From Candidatus Glassbacteria bacterium RIFCSPLOWO2_12_FULL_58_11 (GTDB taxonomy: Bacteria > Gemmatimonadota > Glassbacteria > GWA2-58-10), in the NCBI GenBank assembly GCA_001780825.1, contig MFIX01000174.1:1-11100 (forward strand): 11,100 nucleotides of DNA, read 5' to 3'. Position 1 is the first letter of the stretch; the number at the start of each line of letters is the position of its first letter. Below, in pieces: positions 1 through 6,531 of this stretch. The notes beneath the pieces were generated by a model that worked only from the letters and a program-made list of their open reading frames with translations, did not search any database and was not told the origin of the DNA. The position numbers and the translations under genes are program-made.

Positions 1-2
1 TC

Positions 3-950
3 TGGGGCCTGACCCTGATCCATTATCTCGGCATCCGGGTCAGCGGCAGGCTGCAGTTGATGATCACCATCCTGAACCTTATGCTGCTGCTGGCCTTTAT
101 CTGCGCCGCGTTCAGCTCATCTTCCGGAAACTGGGCCAATCTAAGCCAGGGTACGGGAAATTTGCTTCCCACGCTCGGCAAATCCCTGCCGGCCGTGGCG
201 GGCTCCCTGATCCTGGTGGTCTATGCCTATTCCGGGTTCAACGCAGCGGCCTATGTGGCGGGGGAAATAGATTCCCCAGCCCGAAAGCTGCCGCGAGCGC
301 TGCTGCTCGGCACCTCGACTGTCGCGGTCCTCTACCTGGCGCTCAATGTGGTCTATGTCTATGCCCTGCCCGCGGAAAACCTGGCGGGCCGTATCGAGGT
401 TGCCAACCTGGCGGCGGGCGCGCTGATCGGCCCGCGGGCCGCCGGATTTTTCTCGCTGGTGGTCGCGGTCTGCGTGCTCGCCTGCACCAGTGCGATGGTC
501 TGTATCAGTTCGCGGATCTATTACGTGATGGCCGGCGATGGGGTCTTTTTCGCCGCGGCCGGCAAGCTCAGCCGGCGTTTTCACACCCCCGGGACCGCGC
601 TCGCGCTGCAGGCCGCTTGGGCCTCAGTCCTGGTCGTCACCGGCAGTTTCGTCCAGCTCCTGACCTATTGCGGGTTCATGCTGAGCCTGTTCAGCAGCCT
701 GACGATTTTAGGGGTTTTCGTGCTCAGAAGGCGCGCTCCCGAGCTGGCGCGGCCCTACCGGGTCTGGGGCTATCCGTACACTCCGGCCCTTTACCTGGCG
801 ATCATGCTCTGGATGATGTTTTACGTGATTGTTACGCAGCCCGGCGAGTCGCTGGTCGGCATGGCGATTGTCGGCCTGGGAGTGCCGGCTTATTATCTCT
901 GGCGCGGAAAAAATATTTCGAAGGAGGGTAAAGTCGATGGCAGTATTTAG
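3..950 (+). CDS. APC-family amino acid permease, C-terminal part (5' truncated by window)
   Basis: Inner-membrane secondary transporter of the amino acid-polyamine-organocation superfamily, probably importing or exchanging an amino acid; the substrate cannot be told. The open frame runs in from the window edge (WGLTLIHYLGIRVSGRLQ), so the TTG at 57 is an internal codon and not the start. About 315 residues are visible. They are dominated by hydrophobic helices, and the segment GFNAAAYVAGEIDSPARKLP is the conserved loop region of APC permeases (Y-S-G-[FW]-N followed by the E-I-x-x-P-x-R-x-L-P signature). The later RRRAPELARPYRVWGYPYTP is also typical of the LAT/APC branch. The last 14 bases overlap the next gene, so the two are probably co-transcribed. 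I am sure of the superfamily and unsure of the substrate. Confidence 0.9.
   Translation, partial: WGLTLIHYLGIRVSGRLQLMITILNLMLLLAFICAAFSSSSGNWANLSQGTGNLLPTLGKSLPAVAGSLILVVYAYSGFNAAAYVAGEIDSPARKLPRALLLGTSTVAVLYLALNVVYVYALPAENLAGRIEVANLAAGALIGPRAAGFFSLVVAVCVLACTSAMVCISSRIYYVMAGDGVFFAAAGKLSRRFHTPGTALALQAAWASVLVVTGSFVQLLTYCGFMLSLFSSLTILGVFVLRRRAPELARPYRVWGYPYTPALYLAIMLWMMFYVIVTQPGESLVGMAIVGLGVPAYYLWRGKNISKEGKVDGSI
921..928 (+). promoter_or_regulatory. ribosome binding site of the methyltransferase
   Basis: AAGGAGGG lies inside the end of the permease gene, 8 bases before the ATG at 937. It decides the start of the methyltransferase and implies translation coupled to that of the permease, whose stop codon is at 948-950. 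Confidence 0.75.
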
Positions 951-1605
951 CAGCTTTCCCGGCGCAGCCGCAATTTCGCTGAGCGCGCTTCTCCTTTGTT
1001 CGGCGGCCGCTCTTCAGGGCCAGATGGAAGGCAGCGGCTCCTACCAGCCGCGCTTCGAGCCTGAGGACCGCGACCAGTGGCAGATGCCGGACAGCGTGGT
1101 GGCCGCGCTCGGCCTGAAAGAGGGAGAGGTGGTGGCAGATATCGGCGCGGCGAGCGGTTACTTTTCGCGGAGGTTCAGCCCGGCTGTGGGAAGGAGCGGA
1201 AGAGTGCTGGCAGTGGATATCGACACCGAGGCTCTGGGCTATCTGGCGGTGCGCGCCCACGCTAAAAATCTCGCTAATATCGATACAGTTCACGCCGCTC
1301 CGGACAACCCGCACCTGCCCGAGAGCAGGGTCGATCTGATATTCATGTGCAACACCCTGCACCACCTGCCCGCGCGGGTAAAATACCTCGCGGCACTGCA
1401 AGCCGCTTTAAAGTCCGGCGGCAGGATCGCGGTGGTGGATTTCTTCAAAAAAGACCTGCCGGTCGGCCCGCGGGAGCTCGCCCACAAACTCTCCGGGGAG
1501 GAGGCGAAAAACGCTTTTACTGAGGCGGGTTATCGGATCACGAAAGAGTTTAAATTCCTGCCCTACCAGTATTTTTTTGTCGCCGAGCCGCTGGCCGGGA
1601 AATAG
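937..1605 (+). CDS. exported class I SAM-dependent methyltransferase
   Basis: Predicted S-adenosylmethionine-dependent methyltransferase of 222 aa with an N-terminal signal sequence. The ATG at 937 is preferred because AAGGAGGG (921-928) sits at good distance before it, and because the protein then opens with a hydrophobic run (residues 10-26, ISLSALLLCSAAA) ending in an Ala-rich cleavage site; an upstream TTG at 829 would read through the permease gene. The Rossmann motif I is ADIGAASGYF (67-76), the acidic strand end is VLAVDID (90-96), and the later motif FMCNTLHHLP (136-145) resembles motif IV of class I enzymes. The preceding EPEDRDQWQMPDSVVAALGL is typical of a recurrent group of exported methyltransferases. 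The substrate is unknown. A SAM enzyme outside the cytoplasm is odd, as SAM is not expected there; the hydrophobic run might instead be an inner-membrane anchor. Confidence 0.87.
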   Translation: MAVFSSFPGAAAISLSALLLCSAAALQGQMEGSGSYQPRFEPEDRDQWQMPDSVVAALGLKEGEVVADIGAASGYFSRRFSPAVGRSGRVLAVDIDTEALGYLAVRAHAKNLANIDTVHAAPDNPHLPESRVDLIFMCNTLHHLPARVKYLAALQAALKSGGRIAVVDFFKKDLPVGPRELAHKLSGEEAKNAFTEAGYRITKEFKFLPYQYFFVAEPLAGK

Positions 1606-1903
1606 CTATTTCTAGCGCTTTAAATGCTGCGGCATAAATAATACCCAAATCCTATTGAATTATCGCTTCAGGCGCGCGTTGAATTATCATTTGCTATTTC
1701 CTGGTAAGGCATAAAATATTTTTAAAAGGAACCGTAACGTTATAAAATTCAAGCAATTGTAGGGGCGGGTTTCAAACCCGCCCCTACGCCAGGGCATAAC
1801 TGACCAGATAAGAAATATGTCAATACTCTTTGGGGACTAAGAATATTTATTTTCATTTGCATTTATAACGCTCTACATAAAATGATTGCTTAATTCCGAT
1901 TAT
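1606..1903. other. AT-rich intergenic region
   Basis: No gene seen. It holds a direct repeat of TTGAATTATC (1655-1664 and 1679-1688, 24 bases apart start to start), the GTAGGGGCG-type palindrome described separately, and an AT-rich stretch (1838-1858) that resembles the operator-like palindrome at 2378-2400. Confidence 0.6.
1759..1787. repeat. perfect GC-rich palindrome, REP-like
   Basis: Arms GTAGGGGCGGGTTT (1759-1772) and AAACCCGCCCCTAC (1774-1787) are perfectly complementary around a single base. It lies between the methyltransferase (plus) and the small HTH gene (minus), that is, between convergent genes. No T-run follows on either strand, so it is not a standard intrinsic terminator. 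It shares the leading GTAGGGGCG with the hairpin at 7653-7678, which suggests a dispersed palindromic repeat family. Confidence 0.7.
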
Positions 1904-2104
1904 TCAGGCATACGGGTCCTCGATAATTTCCGGCAGCGAGTCGGCCCGCAGCACCACCCGCCCCCCGAACTTCCCGGCCACCAGGCCGTGCTTTCCCTCC
2001 TCGATCCAGCGCCGGACCGTGGATTTTGAGACCGGGATCGGCATCCGCTCGACCGCCTGGGCAATCGTGATCCATTCCGCTTTTTTTGCAGCAACAGTAA
2101 TCAT
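1904..2104 (-). CDS. small helix-turn-helix DNA-binding protein, excisionase/MerR type
   Basis: A 66-residue protein made up almost entirely of one winged-helix/HTH unit: EWITIAQAVERMPIPVSKSTVRRWIEEGKHGLVAGKFGGRVVL matches the pattern of HTH_17/excisionase-like domains ('wlTi.eAa..lgvs.sTvrrwi..G.l.a.k.g.r..i..'). The start at 2104 (MITVAAKK) is chosen because GGGAAAGGAG (2111-2120) precedes it at 6 bases; the alternative ATG at 2122 has no Shine-Dalgarno and would place that motif inside the coding region. Proteins of this size act as recombination directionality factors or as small transcription regulators. No integrase is in view, so which of these it is remains open. It is transcribed away from the CI-like gene at 2483 and shares a 378-base spacer with it. 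Confidence 0.8.
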   Translation of the reverse strand: MITVAAKKAEWITIAQAVERMPIPVSKSTVRRWIEEGKHGLVAGKFGGRVVLRADSLPEIIEDPYA

Positions 2105-2110
2105 GTTTTT

Positions 2111-2120
2111 CTCCTTTCCC
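2111..2120 (-). promoter_or_regulatory. ribosome binding site of the small HTH gene
   Basis: On the minus strand GGGAAAGGAG lies 6 bases before the ATG at 2104 and decides that start over the ATG at 2122. Confidence 0.65.
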
Positions 2121-2377
2121 ATGCTGCGCCGTACATCCGTTCAAGGACTGACAACATTAACACTGAAAACTTAAAGCAGTTATCGATGTGGTAATTCACC
2201 CGGAAAAAACCGCTTTACAAAAAAGCGCTCAAACCCTTGACATCTTTCCGGGACTCTGGTAAGCTTTAGAAAGGTTCAGTCATACAAATTCTTCTTACAT
2301 ATCGTGCGCCTTTTACTATGTTATCCGATTGCCCGGGTCAATGTATCCGGCTTGTCCGGGCCTTCTGAAGCAAGTGG

Positions 2378-2400
2378 AATAAGAATATATATTTCTTATT
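2378..2400. promoter_or_regulatory. AT-rich inverted repeat, candidate operator
   Basis: AATAAGAA (2378-2385) and TTCTTATT (2393-2400) form a perfect 8-base dyad with a 7-base spacer, 82 bases before the CI-like gene at 2483. The dimension (8-7-8) is that of an operator bound by a dimeric HTH repressor, and both neighbours encode HTH proteins. Binding by either is inferred. Confidence 0.5.
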
Positions 2401-2482
2401 GTAAGATAAAATACAATATTCCGTACGATTTGTCAAGATATTTCTATTTATAGCAATTTTACCATCCCCGGTCCGGCTCCGC

Positions 2483-3601
2483 ATGCCCGCAAAAAAAGTG
2501 AAAGAATCCGTCCCTCCTCACGTATCGGATATCGAGCGCCGCTTTTCGCACCTGCTGACAGTGATGAAAGAGCGCTATCTGGCAGCCGGGTACGAACTGG
2601 ACGATGTGCACCTGGCGGAAATCCTGGGCGTGCACGACGGTGTCCTGCGCAAGGGCAAGTCGCTGAGCGTCTCCCCGGCCCTGGCCAAAGCGGTGGGAGC
2701 GATCTGGCAGGTGGACCTCAACTGGCTGCTGCTCGGAGAGGGCGAGCCGCCATCGGCGGATGAAGCGCCGATCGGCGTCGAGCGCCTCTCTTTCAAGAGC
2801 CGGATCGCCAGAGGAAGATGGGATGAGCACAAGGTCCGGCGCCTGCTGGCCGAGAAAAACCTCAACCAGCGCGGTTTGTCGCGCCTGCTGAACACCGATC
2901 CCCAGCGCGCCGGAAACCTGGTCCGCGGGACGCTGCGCGATCCGCGACTGAGAGTCCGCCTGGCTGAAATCCTGAAGACCGCTCCGGATTCGCTGTTTCT
3001 GGTATCGCGGACCATTCCGCCGAAATTTTCGCCGGGCCGTAAATCCGCCGCCGGGGAGAGTGGAAAGCTGTATAGTTTCCTGGCGGTGCGCCGGGCCCTG
3101 GTCTCCCTGCTCGACGAGAAGCTCGAGCCGGCCCTCCAGCTTCAAGCCGCCGGTTCAGCCGCCGCGGGCTATGAGTCCTCGGAGGTAAAAATCAGCGTGC
3201 CGCCGGCTCCGGAGGTGCTGAGCGAGAACGAGCGGAAAAGGTACGAGCATAACCGCGAGGTGCTGGAGCGGTGGAGCCGGACCAGCGGAGCTTTCGAGGT
3301 TCCCGCCGAGGTGGCCGGACGCTACTGCCGGGAGGTCGTGGGTTTCTACGATGGCGGAAGGGTGGATGATGTAGGCGGAATCCTGCGCGATTTTGTCAAC
3401 GAAAACCTGGAGCTCGGCGATACCCGGCCCGGGGCCGAGGCTGCGGCGGTAAAATTGAAAAAAGGGGTCCTGGTAATCGGCGGCACCGAGATCGAAGTCG
3501 ATGATCCCGAGCTGCTGGCTAAACTCCCGGAATATCTCGGCTCCCCGGTCGGCCGCCAGCGGCTTCTGGACTGGCTGAGAAAAAGCCTCGGGACTTCCTG
3601 A
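2483..3601 (+). CDS. CI-repressor-like DNA-binding protein with two HTH units
   Basis: A 372-residue protein. Residues about 18-93 match the phage CI repressor N-terminal HTH pattern: RFSHLLTVMKERY, then LAEILGVHDGVLRKGKSLSVSPALAKAVGAI, then the family's ending VDLNWLLLGEGEPP. A second HTH-like unit follows at about 110-165 (DEHKVRRLLAEKNLNQRGLSRLLN, then an RxAGNLVRG recognition-helix-like stretch and RVRLAEIL). The remainder, about 175-372, is not recognised; it lacks the Ser/Lys LexA-type peptidase signature, so RecA-induced self-cleavage is not evident. Its end (GRQRLLDWLRKSL) resembles the end of the convergent gene's product. The ATG at 2483 has no visible Shine-Dalgarno. The role is probably sequence-specific transcription control; the targets are unknown. 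An AT-rich dyad lies just upstream and could be its operator. Confidence 0.75.
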   Translation: MPAKKVKESVPPHVSDIERRFSHLLTVMKERYLAAGYELDDVHLAEILGVHDGVLRKGKSLSVSPALAKAVGAIWQVDLNWLLLGEGEPPSADEAPIGVERLSFKSRIARGRWDEHKVRRLLAEKNLNQRGLSRLLNTDPQRAGNLVRGTLRDPRLRVRLAEILKTAPDSLFLVSRTIPPKFSPGRKSAAGESGKLYSFLAVRRALVSLLDEKLEPALQLQAAGSAAAGYESSEVKISVPPAPEVLSENERKRYEHNREVLERWSRTSGAFEVPAEVAGRYCREVVGFYDGGRVDDVGGILRDFVNENLELGDTRPGAEAAAVKLKKGVLVIGGTEIEVDDPELLAKLPEYLGSPVGRQRLLDWLRKSLGTS

Positions 3602-3664
3602 ACGGTCAAGCCGGCTCTTTCGACATTATTGCCCTCCCGCCGCCCGTACCTCCTTCGAACCGCT

Positions 3665-3676
3665 GATGTTAACATC
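3665..3676. repeat. 12-base perfect palindrome between convergent genes
   Basis: GATGTTAACATC reads the same on both strands and sits in the 76-base gap between the two CI-like genes, immediately beyond the minus-strand stop codon. It could be a weak bidirectional termination signal or a protein-binding dyad; no T-rich tail is strong enough to choose. Confidence 0.35.
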
Positions 3677-3677
3677 T

Positions 3678-4202
3678 TTACAGCGCGCTTCCTCCGTGCG
3701 AGGCGGCCCGGTTGGCCGCCTCGGAACGGATAAACTGCAGCAGGCTCTCGCGGCTGCTCTTGCTGCTCAGAGCTTCAATCAGTAATTTTATCAGTTCTTC
3801 CTCGATAACCACCGGCTCGATCCGGCTGTCGGTGACATGCGGCGGAATGCCGCAAAAGCCTTCACCCTCCCCCAGAGCACGGTCCGCCCCGCAGATGACG
3901 TTCAGCAGGTGCGCGGCGTGGCGTTTCATCACCCGCAAGCGGCCCGCATCCATTTTGTCCGATAGCATCATGCCGCTGCCCCGCAGGATAAATTCCCGCC
4001 TGATCCCCGCGGCCTCGAGGCTCCGGACTACTGTTTCCGGCAGCTCCCGGGAGCGCTCACGGAAAAGACCCAGGAGGCTGTCCTCCGGCAATCTCAGCAA
4101 ATTTTCCAGCTCTCTGGGCTCCCCGCAATGGAAATGCCGCATGACCTCGACCAGCCGGTCGAGCGGTTCCGGGATCGAATCCTTATAGCGTGTAGTATCC
4201 AT
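3678..4202 (-). CDS. CI-repressor-like single-HTH protein
   Basis: A 174-residue protein. The ATG at 4202 is chosen because GGAGGAGG (4205-4212) lies just before it; the longer frame to 4286 has no such signal and adds residues without a family look. Residues about 12-75 (PLDRLVEVMRHF, then ELENLLRLPEDSLLGLF, then LPETVVRSLEAAGIRREFIL, ending RGSG) follow the CI-repressor HTH layout, including the closing 'gi...fil.G.G', in parallel with the 372-residue protein convergent to it. The C-terminal part (ELIKLLIEALSSKSSRESLLQFIRSEAANR) is helical and ends in a motif like that of the neighbour. It was probably derived from the same ancestor or it partners with it. No function beyond DNA binding can be read. 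Confidence 0.68.
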   Translation of the reverse strand: MDTTRYKDSIPEPLDRLVEVMRHFHCGEPRELENLLRLPEDSLLGLFRERSRELPETVVRSLEAAGIRREFILRGSGMMLSDKMDAGRLRVMKRHAAHLLNVICGADRALGEGEGFCGIPPHVTDSRIEPVVIEEELIKLLIEALSSKSSRESLLQFIRSEAANRAASHGGSAL

Positions 4203-4204
4203 GG

Positions 4205-4212
4205 CCTCCTCC
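4205..4212 (-). promoter_or_regulatory. ribosome binding site of the single-HTH gene
   Basis: GGAGGAGG on the minus strand ends two bases before the ATG at 4202; its first GGAGG is 5 bases away. It sets the start of the 174-residue protein. Confidence 0.65.
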
Positions 4213-4332
4213 AAAATTAAATGGGTAGAGATGAACCGGACCCCTGTCCGAGGATGCCGCACATGCCGCGGCGGACGATAGAGCACTCAGGAAATTGTCT
4301 TGCGCGAATCTCAGGAGATTTTTAATTTAATA

Positions 4333-4545
4333 TCAGTCCCGGCGGGAGATAGGCCAATCCTGCTTTTGCGGAAATACTAACAGGTGCGCAGTGAAGGCGG
4401 GCCGGGGTATGGTTGGTATGCCCGCCAGCGGTGGCGCTTGCTGAACATTCCCGAAACAGCGAAGGGACCGGGAAGCCACCAGCAGCCGGGCTCGCAGGCG
4501 CGGGCCAGACTTATGAATTGACAGCCTGCCTAAAATCATTTTAAC
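4333..4545. other. non-coding segment with nested inverted repeats, possible structured or dispersed element
   Basis: GGCGGGC (4396-4402) pairs with GCCCGCC (4420-4426). GGTGGC (4430-4435) and TTCCCG (4448-4453) together pair with the uninterrupted CGGGAAGCCACC (4469-4480), giving two stacked 6-bp helices with a 12-base bulge on one side. Short open frames here have no family resemblance and no Shine-Dalgarno. The plus-strand translation contains GMVGMPASGGAC, a string I have an impression of having met in other assemblies as part of a dispersed repeat; that is recollection and not a search. It could be a mobile-repeat remnant or a structured RNA. Confidence 0.3.
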
Positions 4546-4826
4546 TTATTCCGGTGTTTTGCGTTTATAAATAAGCGAACGGCGCTTTAATCCCCTCCCC
4601 GGAATTCCAGACTTGCCAGGCTGCCCGGGAAGGCGGATGGCAATCCGGTTCAAGGACCGGAATTTCATGCAGTACCCCCCCGCTGCGCCATGCCGTTCGG
4701 AGGCTGGCGACCGGTTCAGAACATTTTCTTGAGCTGTGTCCACTCAGTCCACCCATTCCTGCCCGGGCGAGTGGATAAACACGTTTTTTAAATTCTAATC
4801 GACCAATTCGCAATAGCGAGGCGCCC
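4546..4826. other. upstream region of the cytochrome operon
   Basis: No gene is seen. It must hold the operon's promoter or 5' leader. A perfect TTGACA (4518-4523) lies just upstream but the matching -10 (TTAACT, 4541-4546) is weak. Imperfect hairpins are at about 4642-4659 (TCCGGT/ACCGGA) and 4740-4774 (CCACTC/GAGTGG enclosing GCCCGGGC). I recognise no riboswitch class. Confidence 0.4.
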
Positions 4827-5195
4827 ATGGGAAAATCTTTTTTGATATTTTGCTTCTGTGCGGCCGGTGTTGCAGTCCTCGGCGGATGCGGGAGCAAAAT
4901 CGATCCGAGCCAGATTGTTCCGACCGGCGGCGGCACGGAGCAGGTGACTTACGCCGGTACAGCGAAGGAGATTTTTGATCTGAACTGTATATTTTGCCAT
5001 TCCACGCATAAAACCGGAAATTATCGCAATGGTGCGCCGCCGGATGTAAATCTTGACACTTACGAGGGAATAGCGGCCGCAATCAGCCGGGCCAATCCGC
5101 GGATCCAGGCTGGAACCATGCCGCCGACCGGGGGTATTCCGTTAGAAGATCGTGCGCTAATTCAACAATGGGTAGATGCGGGTCTCCCGCGCTAG
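4827..5195 (+). CDS. monoheme cytochrome c lipoprotein (first of tandem pair)
   Basis: A 122-residue exported c-type cytochrome. The signal peptide ends in lipobox LGGC (18-21), so Cys21 should be lipidated and the protein membrane-anchored. The heme-attachment motif is CIFCH (54-58) with His58 as proximal ligand; Met98 in AGTMPP is the likely distal ligand, the pattern of class I small cytochromes that end '...MPP.gg..l...er..i..Wi.aG...'. The gene opens a five-gene run with short spacers; only 9 bases separate it from the next gene. The ATG at 4827 is preceded by GCGAGG, a modest Shine-Dalgarno, and gives a complete signal peptide. Role: one-electron carrier in the periplasm or at the outer membrane. 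Partners are inferred from the operon: its paralogue, the Rieske protein and the DUF2231 protein. Confidence 0.9.
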   Translation: MGKSFLIFCFCAAGVAVLGGCGSKIDPSQIVPTGGGTEQVTYAGTAKEIFDLNCIFCHSTHKTGNYRNGAPPDVNLDTYEGIAAAISRANPRIQAGTMPPTGGIPLEDRALIQQWVDAGLPR

Positions 5196-5204
5196 GAGCT
5201 GACG

Positions 5205-5558
5205 ATGCTTAAATTTACTTACGCATTCCTGATTTTTATTCTTTTGACAACTTTTATTGCCGGCTGCGGCAGCTCACACAAGCCCGCAGTAACGGCGCCG
5301 CAGACCGTGACTTATGCGGCCCAGATCCAAAAGCTAATTACTGATAATTGTCTCGGTTGTCACAGCTTCCAGAAAACCGGCATCACACGCTACGGCGCTC
5401 CGGCGAACTCCAATTACGATACCTACGAGCAGCTCGTGAGTAATGCCGTGACTGTCAACGCCTATATCCAGGCCGGTCAAATGCCCCCGGACGGAGGTTT
5501 GTCGGCAGCGGACCGCAAGCTGTTCCAGGATTGGCTGGACGATGGTAAATTGAGATAG
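5205..5558 (+). CDS. monoheme cytochrome c lipoprotein (second of tandem pair)
   Basis: A 117-residue paralogue of the preceding protein with the same order of features: hydrophobic signal, lipobox IAGC (18-21), heme motif CLGCH (49-53), and Met93 in AGQMPP as distal ligand. Both carry TYA near residues 36-43, a K-T-G-[NI] segment, a GAP motif, and a DTYE motif between heme and Met, so they arose by duplication; outside these positions they differ widely, so the duplication is old. AGGAG with a 7-base spacer precedes the ATG. Its stop is followed after 9 bases by the barrel gene. Two different carriers with probably different potentials or partners are kept side by side. Confidence 0.9.
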   Translation: MLKFTYAFLIFILLTTFIAGCGSSHKPAVTAPQTVTYAAQIQKLITDNCLGCHSFQKTGITRYGAPANSNYDTYEQLVSNAVTVNAYIQAGQMPPDGGLSAADRKLFQDWLDDGKLR

Positions 5559-5567
5559 GATGAAACC

Positions 5568-6491
5568 ATGAAAACACTATCAGCCTTTACTGTGCTCCTG
5601 ATTTTATCTCTTGTCCTGCCGATCTCGAGCTCCTCCCAGGTGTCCGGAGATGGTGTTCGGCTGGCGCAGAACAGTACCGGGAATAATGAGACGGAAGAAG
5701 TCGAGGAAATCACAGCGGTAGAGGAGGTCAGCCCGGTTTCGCTGTGGGATTCGGAAAACTTTCCAATCCTCGATCGTGGAGTGAACCTGCTGACCCCGCG
5801 CACCCTGAGAAAAAATTCCTTTTTGATCGTGATCGAGCACCGGACGCGCAAAGAGGCGAACAAGGAATCATTCGATGATTTTCTGGGGTACGATGCCGGC
5901 GGGCTAAAGATCGGGCTGGGGTTGCGCTACGGACTGCTGGACAACCTGGAGACCGGCATTTACCGGCTGAATGGAACGCTCGAGGCTTTCGATGTTTATG
6001 AATACGATCTTAAATATAGTCTGCTAAAAGAAAACAGCCGCTGCCCCGGGCTGGCCCTGCGCAGCGGAGTGACCTGGTATTCCCAGAAAGGGGGCGAGGA
6101 CGCCTCGGGTCTCTTCTCCCAGCTGCTGCTGGGCAAAACAGTGCTCCGGCGTCTCACTCTCGGCACCGGCCTTCTTTATCACAGCGAATCATCCAACGAT
6201 CTGAAATCGAATCTCGACCGCAATTTCTCGGTCGCCGTACCGGCGCAGCTGGAACTGCGCCTGAACTCCAGATTCGCCCTGGAGTTCGAGACCGCTGCGA
6301 ACGTTATCGGTTATCACGCCGCGCATCCGATAATTACCGGCGGACTGAAAATTCTGACCAATCGCCACACCTTTTCTATCATCATCAGCAACAACCAGTA
6401 TATGAGCGCGGATGGGATTGTAGCGAATGCCGGCCGGGCCATGAACAAACCGATAGTCGGCTTTACGATAACCAGGGAAATCAACCTTTAA
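5568..6491 (+). CDS. DUF5777-like outer-membrane beta-barrel protein
   Basis: A 307-residue protein with a cleavable signal (1-23), a short acidic linker (TEEVEEITAVEEVSPV, 42-57) and a body of alternating strands: GGLKIGLGLRYGLLDNLETGIYR, then YEYDLKYSLL, LALRSGVTWY, LTLGTGLLYH, AQLELRLNSRFALEFETA and GLKILTNRHTFSIIISN. The opening LLTPRTLRKNSFLIVIEHR and the 'GLxYGLxDNLExGIYR' segment are features I associate with the DUF5777 barrel family. It has no heme motif. Expected location is the outer membrane. Its place after two cytochrome lipoproteins invites the idea of a barrel that houses or docks a cytochrome, but a simple pore or structural role is just as possible. The acidic linker is matched in the last gene of the operon. 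Confidence 0.78.
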   Translation: MKTLSAFTVLLILSLVLPISSSSQVSGDGVRLAQNSTGNNETEEVEEITAVEEVSPVSLWDSENFPILDRGVNLLTPRTLRKNSFLIVIEHRTRKEANKESFDDFLGYDAGGLKIGLGLRYGLLDNLETGIYRLNGTLEAFDVYEYDLKYSLLKENSRCPGLALRSGVTWYSQKGGEDASGLFSQLLLGKTVLRRLTLGTGLLYHSESSNDLKSNLDRNFSVAVPAQLELRLNSRFALEFETAANVIGYHAAHPIITGGLKILTNRHTFSIIISNNQYMSADGIVANAGRAMNKPIVGFTITREINL

Positions 6492-6531
6492 TTCTGCTTC
6501 GGGATTGACTCAACTTTAACAGGGAGCGCAT

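Larger units (their letters stand above)
2105..2482. promoter_or_regulatory. divergent regulatory spacer between the HTH gene and the CI-like gene
   Basis: No coding sequence is seen. The right part is strongly AT-rich. A perfect -35 hexamer TTGACA is at 2237-2242 on the plus strand, but the base run 17 bases later (TAAGCT, 2260-2265) is a poor -10, so a promoter there is only possible. A small hairpin is at 2211-2227 (CGCTTT/AAAGCG). The operator-like palindrome at 2378-2400 is listed separately. There is no Shine-Dalgarno in front of the ATG at 2483, so that gene may be translated from a leaderless or poorly initiated mRNA. Confidence 0.45.

Noticed and set aside
2237..2265. Sigma-70 promoter (TTGACA with TAAGCT)
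   Set aside because: The -35 is perfect but the -10 matches at only three positions; not enough to list as a promoter.
4333..4936. Minus-strand open frames (68, 65 and 123 codons)
   Set aside because: No ribosome site or family resemblance, and the longest overlaps the start of the cytochrome gene on the other strand. The inverted repeats in the same stretch explain it better.
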